A stretch of 64,000 bases of DNA from Gordonia tangerina (GCF_021556435.1 NZ_JAKGCU010000017.1:52975-116974); one strand, 5' to 3'; positions 18,398-28,250 are shown, numbered from the stretch's first letter. Numbers and translations are program-made. The notes: a model not told the origin generated them from the letters alone.

Positions 18398-19180
18398 TCA
18401 GCGCGCGAAGGCGCGCTCGGTGGTGTCATCGGCGGGATAGAACAGCTCGATCGTCATCTCCTCGAGCGTGATGTCTCGGGGTGAACCGAACGTGGTCAGC
18501 GTCGTGAAGAAAGACAACACGTTCTCACCAGACCGGATCGCGAATGGCACCAGCAGGCCCGGATCCCGCTCCGCGGTGCGTGGGCTACGCCGTTCCAGGT
18601 CGTCCACGGTCGGGTAACCGGTCACCTCACGCTCAAGGTCGACCAGACGCGGATCGCCGGTGATGCTGACGAGCCGGCGCAGCGTCGTCAGCAGGTACGA
18701 GGCCCAGATGTCGAAGTCGACGGTGATCTTCGCGAACCCGTCTGGGTGCAGCGACGCCCGGAAGAGGTTGAACGGCGGACCGGTGAGATGGGGCGGCAAC
18801 ATCGCGGCCAGCGACCGCGCAGATTCGTTGGCCAGCACAACATTCCAAGCACGGTCAAGTGCCAGCCCAGGAAACGGATTGTGCGCGTCGAGAACCCGCT
18901 GCACCGATGTCCGTACCCGATCCATCGACGCGGCATCGAGCGATTGTTCAGAATATCTCGGCGCGTGACCAGCGGCGACGAGGAGCGCATTGCGCTCGCG
19001 CAACGGAATGTCCAGACGCACCGACAATGCCTCGATGAGGTTCGGGCTGGGTATCGACTTGCCTGTCTCGACGAAACTCAGGTGTTTGGGTGACACACCC
19101 ACCTCGTAGGCGAGGTCGAGTTGACTCATCGATCGCTGTGATCGCCACTGGCGCAACATGGTGCCGACATCCGCCGTCAT
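18398..19180 (-). CDS. XRE-family regulator with MmyB-like ligand-binding domain
   Basis: 260 residues. An N-terminal helix-turn-helix (about 4-60: MLRQWRSQRSMSQLDLAYEV, HLSFVETGKS) is followed by the MmyB-like ligand-binding domain (about 90-260) with DRAWNVVLAN, FRASLHPDGFAK and WASYLLTTLRRL. Such proteins are common actinobacterial repressors or activators, often next to short-chain dehydrogenases or oxidoreductases, but none is adjacent here. The ATG at 19180 was chosen because a TATCAT -10 box lies exactly six bases upstream. A perfect 14-bp palindrome covers this start. Confidence 0.85.
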   Translation of the reverse strand: MTADVGTMLRQWRSQRSMSQLDLAYEVGVSPKHLSFVETGKSIPSPNLIEALSVRLDIPLRERNALLVAAGHAPRYSEQSLDAASMDRVRTSVQRVLDAHNPFPGLALDRAWNVVLANESARSLAAMLPPHLTGPPFNLFRASLHPDGFAKITVDFDIWASYLLTTLRRLVSITGDPRLVDLEREVTGYPTVDDLERRSPRTAERDPGLLVPFAIRSGENVLSFFTTLTTFGSPRDITLEEMTIELFYPADDTTERAFAR

Positions 19181-19192
19181 GGGCCCATGATA
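19177..19192 (-). promoter_or_regulatory. Palindrome over XRE start codon and -10 box
   Basis: TCATGGGCCCATGA is a perfect 14-bp palindrome (19177-19190). It includes the start codon and most of the -10 box TATCAT (19187-19192), with GGGCCC as the six-base spacer. A regulator bound here would block transcription start, so self-repression is a natural inference. Confidence 0.45.
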
Positions 19193-19248
19193 AATGGCCG
19201 ACCCGATGAGATCGACGACGCGCGGCAAGCCGCTACCGGAGATCGGCG

Positions 19249-20795
19249 TTAGAACGGTGGTGGGCCGGCGTCGGTGACGCGTTTGCGGTTGCGGGCGCGT
19301 TCGGCGCGTCTGCGGGCGTGTTTGTTCGTCACCCGTGTGTTGACGCGGGTGCTGCGTTCGATCGTGCTGCCGGTGCGCGGGGGTGGGGCCTGGGCGGGTG
19401 CGGTGAACCGGATCCTGCGCAGTCCGGGGAACAGATCTTCCTGGGTTTCGGCTTCGCCGGGCAACACCAGGCCTTCGGGGGTGATGTATTCGGTGACCAC
19501 CCGCCCGTCACCGTCGCGCCACTGATCATCGACCCAATCGCCGAAGGTCTTCAACAAGTGTCCGGGACGACATTTCGCGTTCAACCCCACCTCAGTGGTC
19601 TGCCCACCTCTGTGCGGACACGCGTGGTCGTACTCATCGACATAGTCGAGATCCCCACGCCACGCCGAGGTCAGACATCCCGGTTCGGTGCAATAGCCAT
19701 CGCGCAGCCGGATGAAGGTATCCAACGCCGCCGACGGCGATACGGATCCGACGGCAGATGCGCCGGCAACGTGAACGTGCCATCGGGTTCCGGTTGCGTG
19801 TTCGGCGGCACCAGATAGGAGACCTTGGTGTCGGCACGCGCGGCGATGTCGCGCACATGCTCGCCCGAGATCACTCCGTGGCCGTCCATGAAACCGGCAT
19901 GGTTCGCCATCCCTTTCACGGTGGCCTCGTCGGCGACGACGTGGAGGACGGCCTTGCAGTCCACCGGCGGCACCACCCCGGGCTCCGGGATGACCGCGGT
20001 GCAGTCGTCACTACCGCAGTCGCATTCGAACGCGGTGCCCGACAGCAGGCAGAACATGGCATCGGATTGTCGTTGCGGCTTGGTGCGCGGATCGTGTTCA
20101 CACACACTGTCGGCCAATGCGGCCACCGCGGCGGCGGCGATCCGCACGTTCTCCGCCGACATCACCCCGGTGATCTCGGCGGTGCCGTCCTCGCGCGGGT
20201 GGGTCCACATCCGGCGGTCATCAAGGGCCTGCTGCCGACGTTCCCGCACCGCGTCGGGGTCATGACGAAACACGATGCGGTCTAGCATGTCGCGGAACCT
20301 GGCTTTGCTCCACGTCCCGCGTTTGGTGCGTAGTGTTCGGGCGATGTCGGCATCCACCGCCGGGGCGGCTGATGATTCGGCCAGCAGGTCGGTACGGCTG
20401 ACCGCCTTCTGGGCGTGCCACGGCCCGATCACGCCGTCACGCAAACATTCCGACACCTCCGGCAGCCGGTCACGTAGCGCCACCGCATCATTCAACAGCG
20501 TCTCGGCAGCACCCCGCGAGGTGCCGCGGAGTTTGGCGATACGTGCAGCGGCGTCCGCGAAGCCGTCGACGACGAAACCGTCGGTGTCTTCACGCGCAGC
20601 GACCAGCCGGTCGTAGAGCACGGCCACCGAACGATATTCGGCGTACGCGAGATAGGCGCGACCGCGGTCAAGCTCGGCCATCCCCAACAGCAAGTCGTTG
20701 GTCGGGTCCTCGTCCGGGTAGGCCGCATCCACACCACCGAGATAGTCACGCGGCAACTGCGGCCACGGCGACGGCGAGGACAACACGGACGACAC
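19249..20795 (-). pseudogene. DUF222/13E12-type HNH endonuclease, split by a frameshift
   Basis: Two frames together make one DUF222-HNH protein of about 515 residues. The first part (from GTG 20795) has the DUF222 domain and runs through FTLPAHLPSDPYR; the second resumes as SAALDTFIRLRDGYCTEPGC with the HNH module (DEYDHACPHRGGQTT, CRPGHLLKTFGDW) and a basic tail. At 19736-19737 the coding strand reads TATCGCCGTCGG where TATCGCCCGTCGG would restore the family sequence DPYRPSAALDTF. One C is therefore missing from a CCC run. This is either a true frameshift or a sequencing error. These genes are abundant, often multicopy, in Gordonia and mycobacteria; their role is unknown. Confidence 0.85.
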
Positions 20796-20977
20796 GAAAG
20801 ACCCCTCACGGATCTGATCACAACCAACTGATGCAGGATCACTTCCGATATGCCACCCGCCATGACCAACCCGACCCCGAGACCGGATTCAGCGAGTTCG
20901 CGCCCACCCGTTTCGCATCAACTCATCCTGCACACACCAATCTAGAACAGACCACCGACAAGAATGATCACCGCAGT

Positions 20978-22432
20978 TCAGAGGCGATTTCGAAAGGGAC
21001 TCCCGGTATCCCGCTCGTTCCGAGCGCGACCGCGCCGAACGATATCGAACACCGCGTACACCACCCCGAGCGCGGCCAGACCCATCATCGAGGCGTAGAT
21101 CGACAACGCGGCGTCGCCGCGACCCGAACTGTAGCCATCGTCGCCGCGCGACGGTCCCTGGCCCGACGATCCCGGCCCCGACGACGCACCCCTGTCGCCG
21201 CGACCCGGCCCGCCGGCCACCGTGCCATCGAATGCGGCGCCGCCGCCCGGCCCGCCGGGTCGCGCCGCGGCCCCGCCGCCCGGTCCACCCATCAGCTGTC
21301 CCTGGTCGCCCGTGAGCGATGCGTGATACACCCCGATCGCCGCAGCCTGGATCAGGATCGGGATGAGCACGAACCGCAGCGGTAGGTAGAAGGCCAGTAC
21401 CACGCTGAGGATCTCCGCGGTGTAGAAGTATCGATCGTGCATGGCCGGCAACAGAAATGGCACCAGCACCGAGGACGCCGTCGCGACCGCGAGGATCGAC
21501 GTGGGGGTGACCGCCGGGCGCTTCCATACCGACCACACTAGGAACGCGACGATGATCGCGGCGGCAACTGCGATACCGAGTTGGGCCAGCCAGGTGACGT
21601 CGCCCGAGACCGGAATCAGTTGATAGAGGTTGGCCGCGCCCAGAGTCAACTGCTGGTAGGAGCCTGTCTGATCGAGGTACACGGTGAGAGCCTCGTGCCA
21701 CGGAGCCCCAGCGACCAGAGCCGGCAGGTCCAGGAGCACGTAGACGATCGGGATGGCGAGCAGGCTGTACCACGGCAGGCGCTGTCGGATCAGCAACCAC
21801 AGCAGCACCGGCATGACGAAGACCGCCTGCAACTTGAACGCGATCGCGACACCGAACATGACGCATGCCCAGATCGAGTTCATTCGTGACGACTGCGGCG
21901 TAGCCCTCATCGCCCTCATCAGGAAGTACACGCCACCGAGCACGAACGCCGAATAGATGGCATCGGCCTGCCCCCAGTACGCGCTGTTGGCGATCACCGA
22001 CGGCAGCAGTAACACGATGCCGAACGCCAACGCCCGCAGCGAGAATCGTGGTGTGCGCAGCGCGACGATGCGGTAGGCGAAGAAAGCCAGCAGGACGTCG
22101 AAGGCGATCGAGATGACCTTGATGCCGATCAATGCCGGCATGTTGAGCGCCGTGAGTATCCAGATCAGATACAGGTAGGGGTAGTTGTAGTCCGCGAATT
22201 TCTCCCGGAATGCGCCGAAGCCCTGCGTGTCGAGAGTCTCGTACCAGCGGCTCAGAAAGGCTCGATAGTCAAGGGTCTCGATGTCGAGGAACTGTATGCG
22301 GATGACCAGCGCCACCACGATGAGCGTGATGAGGGTGGCCCAGCGGAGCCACCGTGGCGGCGTCGTGCGTGCGGCTTCGGCGGTGTGCTCTGCGCTCGCC
22401 GGCGGCGCTGGTGCGAGGGTTGGGGATGCCAT
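20978..22432 (-). CDS. Integral-membrane GT-C glycosyltransferase with Gly-rich insert
   Basis: 484 residues with about ten hydrophobic helices, resembling the Gpi18/GT-C mannosyltransferase-like proteins (COG5542). Visible motifs: LDIETLDYRAFLSRWYETL (residues 49-67) after the first helix, YWGQADAIYSAF (152-163), and MHDRYFY (331-337). It would transfer a sugar from a polyprenyl-phosphate donor to a lipid or protein acceptor outside the membrane. Residues 376-439 are a Gly/Pro/Ser/Arg-rich low-complexity segment (QLMGGPGGGAAARPGGPGGG onward) between the last helices, not part of the fold. No neighbour indicates a pathway. Confidence 0.75.
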   Translation of the reverse strand: MASPTLAPAPPASAEHTAEAARTTPPRWLRWATLITLIVVALVIRIQFLDIETLDYRAFLSRWYETLDTQGFGAFREKFADYNYPYLYLIWILTALNMPALIGIKVISIAFDVLLAFFAYRIVALRTPRFSLRALAFGIVLLLPSVIANSAYWGQADAIYSAFVLGGVYFLMRAMRATPQSSRMNSIWACVMFGVAIAFKLQAVFVMPVLLWLLIRQRLPWYSLLAIPIVYVLLDLPALVAGAPWHEALTVYLDQTGSYQQLTLGAANLYQLIPVSGDVTWLAQLGIAVAAAIIVAFLVWSVWKRPAVTPTSILAVATASSVLVPFLLPAMHDRYFYTAEILSVVLAFYLPLRFVLIPILIQAAAIGVYHASLTGDQGQLMGGPGGGAAARPGGPGGGAAFDGTVAGGPGRGDRGASSGPGSSGQGPSRGDDGYSSGRGDAALSIYASMMGLAALGVVYAVFDIVRRGRARNERDTGSPFRNRL

Positions 22433-22549
22433 GCGACCACTGTCCTGCCACAGCCTGGCAACCCGATGTCAGCGAGCTATGAGATCGGTGCTGGTGTCCA
22501 TCCGGGCGGCTCATCATGAACCGTCGGGGCGTCGGACGCGGGTGCGTGC

Positions 22550-24010
22550 TCACATCGGGTCGCGTTGGATGCGTTCGCGCGTTCGCTCGGCGGTGGCAGT
22601 CGCCCACCTCGTGGTCGACACGAACCCGACGGCCACCAGCGCCGCACCACAGAGCGCCATCAACACCCAAGCCGGATGCGCGGCGTCGGCCAGATCATCG
22701 ACCACCGATCCGGTGACACCGGAGAACGCGACGGCGCCGAACACCGCAACGCCGAGCGAGATACCGACCTGCCGACTCGTCGAGGCGATGGCCGAGGCGA
22801 CCCCGGCCTGCGCGCGGGGCATACCCGAGACCGCTGCGTTGGTGATCGGGGCGTTGACCAGCCCCATCCCGACGCCCAATGCGAGGTAGGCGCAACCGAG
22901 GTACCACATGCTCGTCTCGGTGCCGGCGCGCGTCAACATCACGCCGCTCACCAGCACCATGAGGCCGGCGCCGACCATCGGGAGGCGCGCGCCACGGTCG
23001 CCCACCAGCCGCCCCGACAGCGGTGAGAACACCGCGTTGGCCACCGCCATGGGCAAGGTCATCAAACCCGCCTGCAGGGGAGTCAGGCCGCGGACCTGCT
23101 GGAGATAGAGCGTGTTCAGGAACAGGAAGCCACCCATCGCACTGAAGGCCACGATCGCGCCGATGACAGAACTGCTGAATGGGACGCTGCGGAAGAATCG
23201 CAGGTCCAGCAGTGGTTCGCGCCGTCGCGATTCGACGACGATCAGACCCGCCAGGCCAGTCGCCGCCAGCACGAACGCAGCCGACACCGGCACCGACGAC
23301 CACCCGAGTGTTCGGCCCTCGATGATGCCGTAGGTCAGCGCAGCCAGAAACACCAGGATGAGGATCTGGCCTGCCGGATCGGGGCGCCGGATGTGCGGCG
23401 CCCTGGACTCGGGGACGAGAACGGCGGTCAGGGTGATCGCGACGACACACACCGGCACGTTGAGCCAGAAGATCGCCTCCCAGCCGATCCCGTCGACGAG
23501 AATGCCGCCGACCAGCGGACCGAGGGCCATGCTCACGCCGATGGCCGCACCCCACAGTCCGATGGCTCGCGCCCGCTCGCGGGGCTCGGTGAAGATGTTG
23601 GTGATGATCGACATCGCGACAGGGTTCATCATCGCGCCCCCGATCGCCTGCAGCATCCGGGCGCCGATGAGCATTTCGGGTGTCGCGGCCAGCGAGCACA
23701 GCACGGATCCGATGCCGAAAACGCCGAGGCCGACCTGGAACACTCGTTTGCGACCGAGCCGGTCACCCAGGGAGCCGCCGAGCATCAGCAGACTGGCGAG
23801 TACCAACGTGTAGGAGTCGATGACCCACTGCAGCTGCGACGACGATGCGCCGAGAGCCGCACCGATGGCCGGAAGCGCGACGTTGACGCCAGAGGTGTCG
23901 ATCCCGACGATGAACAGACTCAGACAACAGGTGGCGAGGACCGCCAACTGTCGCCGCCGACTCAATTCGCCGGCCTCTGATGCGCCGCGGGTGACGGTTG
24001 CCCCGCTCAT
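22550..24010 (-). CDS. MFS drug transporter, DHA2 (14-helix) type
   Basis: 486 residues. Motif A is GSLGDRLGRKRVF (about 79-91), motif C is in IGVSMALGPLVGG (about 155-167), and GIDTSGVNVALPAIG in helix 1 is the DHA2 D1 motif. It is predicted to be a proton-driven efflux pump of the EmrB/QacA kind; substrates cannot be read. The start overlaps the marR stop (ATGA), so it is translationally coupled to its likely regulator. Confidence 0.9.
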   Translation of the reverse strand: MSGATVTRGASEAGELSRRRQLAVLATCCLSLFIVGIDTSGVNVALPAIGAALGASSSQLQWVIDSYTLVLASLLMLGGSLGDRLGRKRVFQVGLGVFGIGSVLCSLAATPEMLIGARMLQAIGGAMMNPVAMSIITNIFTEPRERARAIGLWGAAIGVSMALGPLVGGILVDGIGWEAIFWLNVPVCVVAITLTAVLVPESRAPHIRRPDPAGQILILVFLAALTYGIIEGRTLGWSSVPVSAAFVLAATGLAGLIVVESRRREPLLDLRFFRSVPFSSSVIGAIVAFSAMGGFLFLNTLYLQQVRGLTPLQAGLMTLPMAVANAVFSPLSGRLVGDRGARLPMVGAGLMVLVSGVMLTRAGTETSMWYLGCAYLALGVGMGLVNAPITNAAVSGMPRAQAGVASAIASTSRQVGISLGVAVFGAVAFSGVTGSVVDDLADAAHPAWVLMALCGAALVAVGFVSTTRWATATAERTRERIQRDPM

Positions 24011-24480
24011 GCGTCGGCCCGGGCGCGCAGCAGACCGAGCAGGCCGGCGAGTTCGCGACGTTGAGCCTCGTCGAGGGCGTCGAACATGTCCGGGGCGATC
24101 GCCGGGTCGCTCACCAAGGAATCCACCACGGCTCGCCCCGCATCGGTGATCGCGACGACTTTGAACCGGCGATCGTCGGCGCGTGGTTCTCGGGACACCA
24201 GACCGCGATCGACGAGGTCGTTGACGATCACGCTCGTCGCGGGTGCGTCGATGCCCAGACGCCGGGCCAGCTCGGATTGCGTGAGTTCACGTGTCGCCAC
24301 CCGGCGCAATGCGCGAAACCTGCTGAACGGCATGTCGATACGGGCATCAATCCGACTTCGCGACTCTGCGGCGTGGTCGCGCACCAGACTGTTCATGGTG
24401 AACCACAACTCGGTGGCCGATGGTGCGGTCTCCGGCGCCTCGGCTTCCGCACCGCCGACACCCCGCTCAGTTGTATTCAT
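24007..24480 (-). CDS. MarR-family transcriptional regulator
   Basis: 157 residues with the MarR winged helix: LTQSELARRLGIDAPATSVI (recognition region, about 67-86) and the wing with EPRADDRRFKVVAIT. It probably represses itself and the coupled MFS pump and is released by a drug-like ligand. The ATG at 24480 is preceded by a perfect -10 box TACAAT at exactly six bases. Two matching palindromes flank this box. A 12-codon longer start exists but lies inside the operator region. Confidence 0.9.
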   Translation of the reverse strand: MNTTERGVGGAEAEAPETAPSATELWFTMNSLVRDHAAESRSRIDARIDMPFSRFRALRRVATRELTQSELARRLGIDAPATSVIVNDLVDRGLVSREPRADDRRFKVVAITDAGRAVVDSLVSDPAIAPDMFDALDEAQRRELAGLLGLLRARADA

Positions 24481-24501
24481 ACAACTATTGTAGATGCACA
24501 A
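24471..24501 (-). promoter_or_regulatory. marR-MFS promoter with tandem MarR operators
   Basis: Two 14-bp TTGT-N6-ACAA sites lie 17 bp apart, centre to centre. 24471-24484 is TTGTATTCATACAA, extendable to 8-bp arms AGTTGTAT / ATACAACT (24469-24486). 24488-24501 is TTGTAGATGCACAA. The -10 box TACAAT (24487-24492 on the minus strand) lies between and overlaps the second site; the start codon lies in the first. TTGT-N6-ACAA-type palindromes fit known MarR operators. Confidence 0.7.
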
Positions 24502-24631
24502 CTGAGTCGCGCACACCTACCGTCGAGATCGAGCGCAGCTTCCCTCACCCCGCCGGCACCTCGATGACGGCGGAGTGCGGTGAATGTTGCGGATACCGGC
24601 ACGTTGACCGCACTGCGCGGCGTCACGTACC

Positions 24632-27600
24632 TCAGGTGTTGAAGTACTTGGCCTCCGGGTGATGCAGCACGAAGGCGTCGGTCGACTGTTCGGGATGCAG
24701 TTGCAGTTCCTCGGACAGTTCCACACCGATGCGGCCCGGTTCGAGCAGGTCGATCATCTTGGCCCGATCCTCGAGATCCGGGCACGCACCGTAGCCGAAC
24801 GAGAAACGCGCACCGCGGTACTCGAGATCGAAGAAGCCCTGCGCGTTCTCCGGGTCCTCGCCCGCGAAGGAGGCTCCCTCGACGGTCAGTTCACCACGTA
24901 CTCGCTGATGCCAGTACTCGGCGAACGCTTCGGTCAGCTGCACACCGATGCCGTGCACCTCGAGGTAATCGCGGTAGGCGTCGTCAGCGAACAGCTTGTT
25001 CGCGAAGTCGGCAATCGGCTGACCCATCGTCACCAGCTGGAACGGCAGCACATCCACCTGCCCGACACTCTCGCAGTCCTCCCGTGACCGGATGAAGTCG
25101 GCCACGCACAGGAATCGGGGACGTTGCTGGCGCGGGAAGGTGAAGCTGTGCCGCACTGGTGCATCGGGGCGTGGCTCGGTGAGCACATGAACCGTGTCGC
25201 CGTCGCTGACCGCCGGGAAGTAGCCGTAGACGACAGCGGCGTGCTGCAGGATATTCTCGGTCGACAACCGGTCGATCCAGTACCGCAGTCGTGGCCGTCC
25301 CTCGGTGTCGACGAGCTCCTCGTATGACGGGCCCTCACCCCCGCGGACGCCGCGTAACCCCCACTGCCCTAAGAACAGAGCACGTTCGTCGAGCAGTTGC
25401 AGGTATTCGGCGACCGGTACCCCCTTGACGATCCGGGTGCCCCAGAAGGGTGGTGTCGGGATCGCGTTGTCGGCGGCCACATCCGAGCGTGCCGGGACCT
25501 CGACCGGTGTCTCGGCGGCCTTGCGCTTCTCCGCAATCCGCTTGGAACGCTCATGCCGCGCTTTGCGTTCCTGCGCCTTCTTCTGCGCGGCGAGCGCCTC
25601 CGGGCTGTCGGGGTCGGGCCCCTCCCCCCGCTTGGTCGCCATAATCTCGTCCATCAGACGCAGACCCTCGAAAGCGTCCCGCGCATAGTGGACATCACCC
25701 TCGTAGATCTCGGCGAGATCGTTTTCGACATAGGTGCGGGTGAGCGCGGCGCCGCCGAGCAGCACCGGGTAGCTGTCGGCCACCCCGCGGCCATTGATCT
25801 CCTCCAGGTTCTCCTTCATCACCACGGTCGACTTCACCAACAGCCCGGACATACCGATCACGTCGGCGCGCTTGTCGGCAGCCGCCTCCAGAATCGTGTT
25901 GATCGGCTGCTTGATGCCGAGGTTGACCACCTCGTAGCCATTGTTGGAGAGGATGATGTCGACGAGGTTCTTGCCGATGTCGTGCACATCGCCCTTGACG
26001 GTCGCGAGCACGATGCGGCCCTTGCCGTCCTCGCCTGTGGACTCCATATGCGGTTCCAGGTGCGCAACAGCGGTTTTCATGACCTCTGCGGATTGCAACA
26101 CGAAGGGCAGCTGCATCTGACCGGAACCGAACAGCTCGCCGACGGTCTTCATACCCGACAGCAATGTCTCGTTGATGATCACCAGCGGCGGCTTCTCGGT
26201 CATCGCCTCGTCGAGGTCCTCGGTGAGACCATTGCGTTCGCCGTCGACGATGCGGCGCTCGAGCCGCTCGAACAGAGGCAGTTTGGCGAGCTCGGCAGCC
26301 CGCGACTCGCGCGCCGATGCCGCCGACACACCCTCGAACAACTCCATGAGCTTCTGCAGCGGGTCGTAACCGTCGCGTCTGCGGTCGTACACCAGATCCA
26401 GCGCAACCTCACGCTGCTCCTCCGGGATCCGCGCCATCGGCAGGATCTTCGACGCATGCACGATCGCGGTGTCGAGGCCGGCCTGCACGCACTCGTGCAA
26501 GAACACCGAGTTCAACACCTGCCGGGCGGCCGGGTTCAGGCCGAACGAGATGTTCGAGATGCCCAGGGTGAAGTGCACCTCCGGATGGGCCTCGTGCAGA
26601 CGCCGGATCGCCTCGATGGTCTCGATACCGTCGCGGCGGACTTCTTCCTGTCCGGTGGAGATCGGGAAGGTGAGGGCATCGATGATGATGTCCTCTTCGG
26701 CGAGTCCCCAGTTGCTGGTGATGTCGGCGATGAGCCGCTCGGCGACGCGCACCTTCCAGTCGGCGGTGCGGGCCTGACCTTCCTCGTCGATGGTGAGCGC
26801 GACGACGGCCGCGCCGTGCTCCACCACCAACTCCATGATGCGGGTGAAACGCGACTCGGGACCGTCGCCGTCCTCGTAGTTCACCGAGTTGACCGCACAA
26901 CGGCCGCCGAGTGATTCCAGACCCGCCTGGATCACCTCGGGCTCGGTCGAGTCCAGCATGATCGGCAGCGTCGACGAGGTCGCGAACCGACCGGCCAGCG
27001 CGGTCATGTCCGCCGAACCATCGCGACCGACGTAGTCGACGTTCAGGTCGAGCATGTGCGCGCCGTCGCGCGTCTGGTCCTTCGCGATGTCGAGGCACTT
27101 CTGATAGTCCTCGGCGATCATCGCCTCACGGAAAGCCTTGGACCCGTTGGTGTTCGTCCGTTCGCCGATCACCAGGAAGCTGGCGTCCTGGTCGAACGGC
27201 ACCGCGCTGTAGAGCGACGACGTCTCCGAGACATGATCGGGCGTGCGCTCGGCGGGTGTCATCTCAGCGACCCGCTCGGCGACGTGTCGGATGTGTTCGG
27301 GGGTCGTGCCGCAGCATCCGCCGACGAAGGACAACCCGAAATCGCTCACGAAATCGCCGAGGGCGGTGGCCAGCTCATCGGGCTGCAACGGATACTCGGC
27401 CCCGTTGGCGCCCAGCACCGGCAGACCTGCGTTGGGCATCACCGACACCGGGATGCGGGCGTGCTTGGACAGATAGCGCAGGTGCTCACTCATCTCGGCA
27501 GGCCCGGTCGCGCAGTTGAGACCGATGATGTCCACGCCGAGCGGCTCGATGGCCGCGAGTGCCGCACCGATCTCCGATCCGAGCAGCATCGTCCCGGTGG

Positions 27601-28243
27601 TCTCCACGGTCACGTGGCTGATGATCGGGATGTGACGGCCCATGTCGCTCATCGCGCGCCGGGCGGCGACAACCGCGGCCTTGACCTGCAGCAGGTCCTG
27701 CGAGGTCTCCACCAGGACGGCGTCGGCGCCACCCTCCAGCATGCCGGTGACGCACTCGTAATAGGCATCGCGGATCACGTCGAAAGTGGTGTGTCCGAGG
27801 CTGGGCAACTTCGTACCCGGTCCGATCGATCCGAGCACGAACCGTGCAGTGCCGTCGGCCGACGGACCGATCTCGTCGGCCACTCCGCGGGCGATGCCGG
27901 TGCCCTTGTAGGCGAGCTCCCGGATGCGGTCGGCGATGTCGTAGTCGCCGAGGTTGGACAGGTTGCAGCCGAAGGTGTTGGTCTCGACGGCGTCAGCCCC
28001 GGCCTCGAAATAGGCACGATGGATGTCGGCGAGGACGTCGGGGCGGGTGTCGTTGAGAATCTCGTTGCAGCCCTCGAGGCCGTTGAAGTCGTCGAGGGTG
28101 AGATCGGCGGCCTGCAACATCGTGCCCATGGCACCGTCGCCGATCAGCACGCGACGCGACATGGCGGTGAGCAACGTCGTGTCGTAATCGGACGGGCGCG
28201 GCGAGCGAGCCCGATTGTCCGGGTCGGTGATGCGGGTCGACAT
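24632..28243 (-). CDS. metH: Cobalamin-dependent methionine synthase
   Basis: 1203 residues, full length. The homocysteine domain (about 25-330) has zinc ligands Cys244 (GLNCATGP) and Cys310-Cys311 (GGCCGTTPEH). The methyltetrahydrofolate domain is at about 355-620 (FLVIGERTNTNGSKAF). The B12 module (about 650-870) has the ligand motif D752-V-H754-D-I-G757. A charged linker (about 875-925, Lys/Arg/Glu-rich) leads to the AdoMet reactivation domain (about 940-1200, RFSFGYGACPD). It methylates homocysteine using methyl-cobalamin. The start has a TACGCT -10 box seven bases upstream, predicting a leaderless mRNA with no room for a cobalamin riboswitch. Confidence 0.97.
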   Translation of the reverse strand: MSTRITDPDNRARSPRPSDYDTTLLTAMSRRVLIGDGAMGTMLQAADLTLDDFNGLEGCNEILNDTRPDVLADIHRAYFEAGADAVETNTFGCNLSNLGDYDIADRIRELAYKGTGIARGVADEIGPSADGTARFVLGSIGPGTKLPSLGHTTFDVIRDAYYECVTGMLEGGADAVLVETSQDLLQVKAAVVAARRAMSDMGRHIPIISHVTVETTGTMLLGSEIGAALAAIEPLGVDIIGLNCATGPAEMSEHLRYLSKHARIPVSVMPNAGLPVLGANGAEYPLQPDELATALGDFVSDFGLSFVGGCCGTTPEHIRHVAERVAEMTPAERTPDHVSETSSLYSAVPFDQDASFLVIGERTNTNGSKAFREAMIAEDYQKCLDIAKDQTRDGAHMLDLNVDYVGRDGSADMTALAGRFATSSTLPIMLDSTEPEVIQAGLESLGGRCAVNSVNYEDGDGPESRFTRIMELVVEHGAAVVALTIDEEGQARTADWKVRVAERLIADITSNWGLAEEDIIIDALTFPISTGQEEVRRDGIETIEAIRRLHEAHPEVHFTLGISNISFGLNPAARQVLNSVFLHECVQAGLDTAIVHASKILPMARIPEEQREVALDLVYDRRRDGYDPLQKLMELFEGVSAASARESRAAELAKLPLFERLERRIVDGERNGLTEDLDEAMTEKPPLVIINETLLSGMKTVGELFGSGQMQLPFVLQSAEVMKTAVAHLEPHMESTGEDGKGRIVLATVKGDVHDIGKNLVDIILSNNGYEVVNLGIKQPINTILEAAADKRADVIGMSGLLVKSTVVMKENLEEINGRGVADSYPVLLGGAALTRTYVENDLAEIYEGDVHYARDAFEGLRLMDEIMATKRGEGPDPDSPEALAAQKKAQERKARHERSKRIAEKRKAAETPVEVPARSDVAADNAIPTPPFWGTRIVKGVPVAEYLQLLDERALFLGQWGLRGVRGGEGPSYEELVDTEGRPRLRYWIDRLSTENILQHAAVVYGYFPAVSDGDTVHVLTEPRPDAPVRHSFTFPRQQRPRFLCVADFIRSREDCESVGQVDVLPFQLVTMGQPIADFANKLFADDAYRDYLEVHGIGVQLTEAFAEYWHQRVRGELTVEGASFAGEDPENAQGFFDLEYRGARFSFGYGACPDLEDRAKMIDLLEPGRIGVELSEELQLHPEQSTDAFVLHHPEAKYFNT

Positions 28244-28250
28244 GGATGAC

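Noticed and set aside
19249..20795. Insertion sequence or group II intron at the HNH gene
   Set aside because: The HNH domain belongs to the DUF222/13E12 family; no inverted ends, transposase or reverse transcriptase are present.
24574..24614. Terminator hairpin for metH
   Set aside because: AGTGCGGT/ACCGCACT pair perfectly but enclose a 25-base loop, too weak to call.
25397..26914. Long frame antisense to metH
   Set aside because: No domain or start signal; the metH reading is complete with all catalytic motifs.
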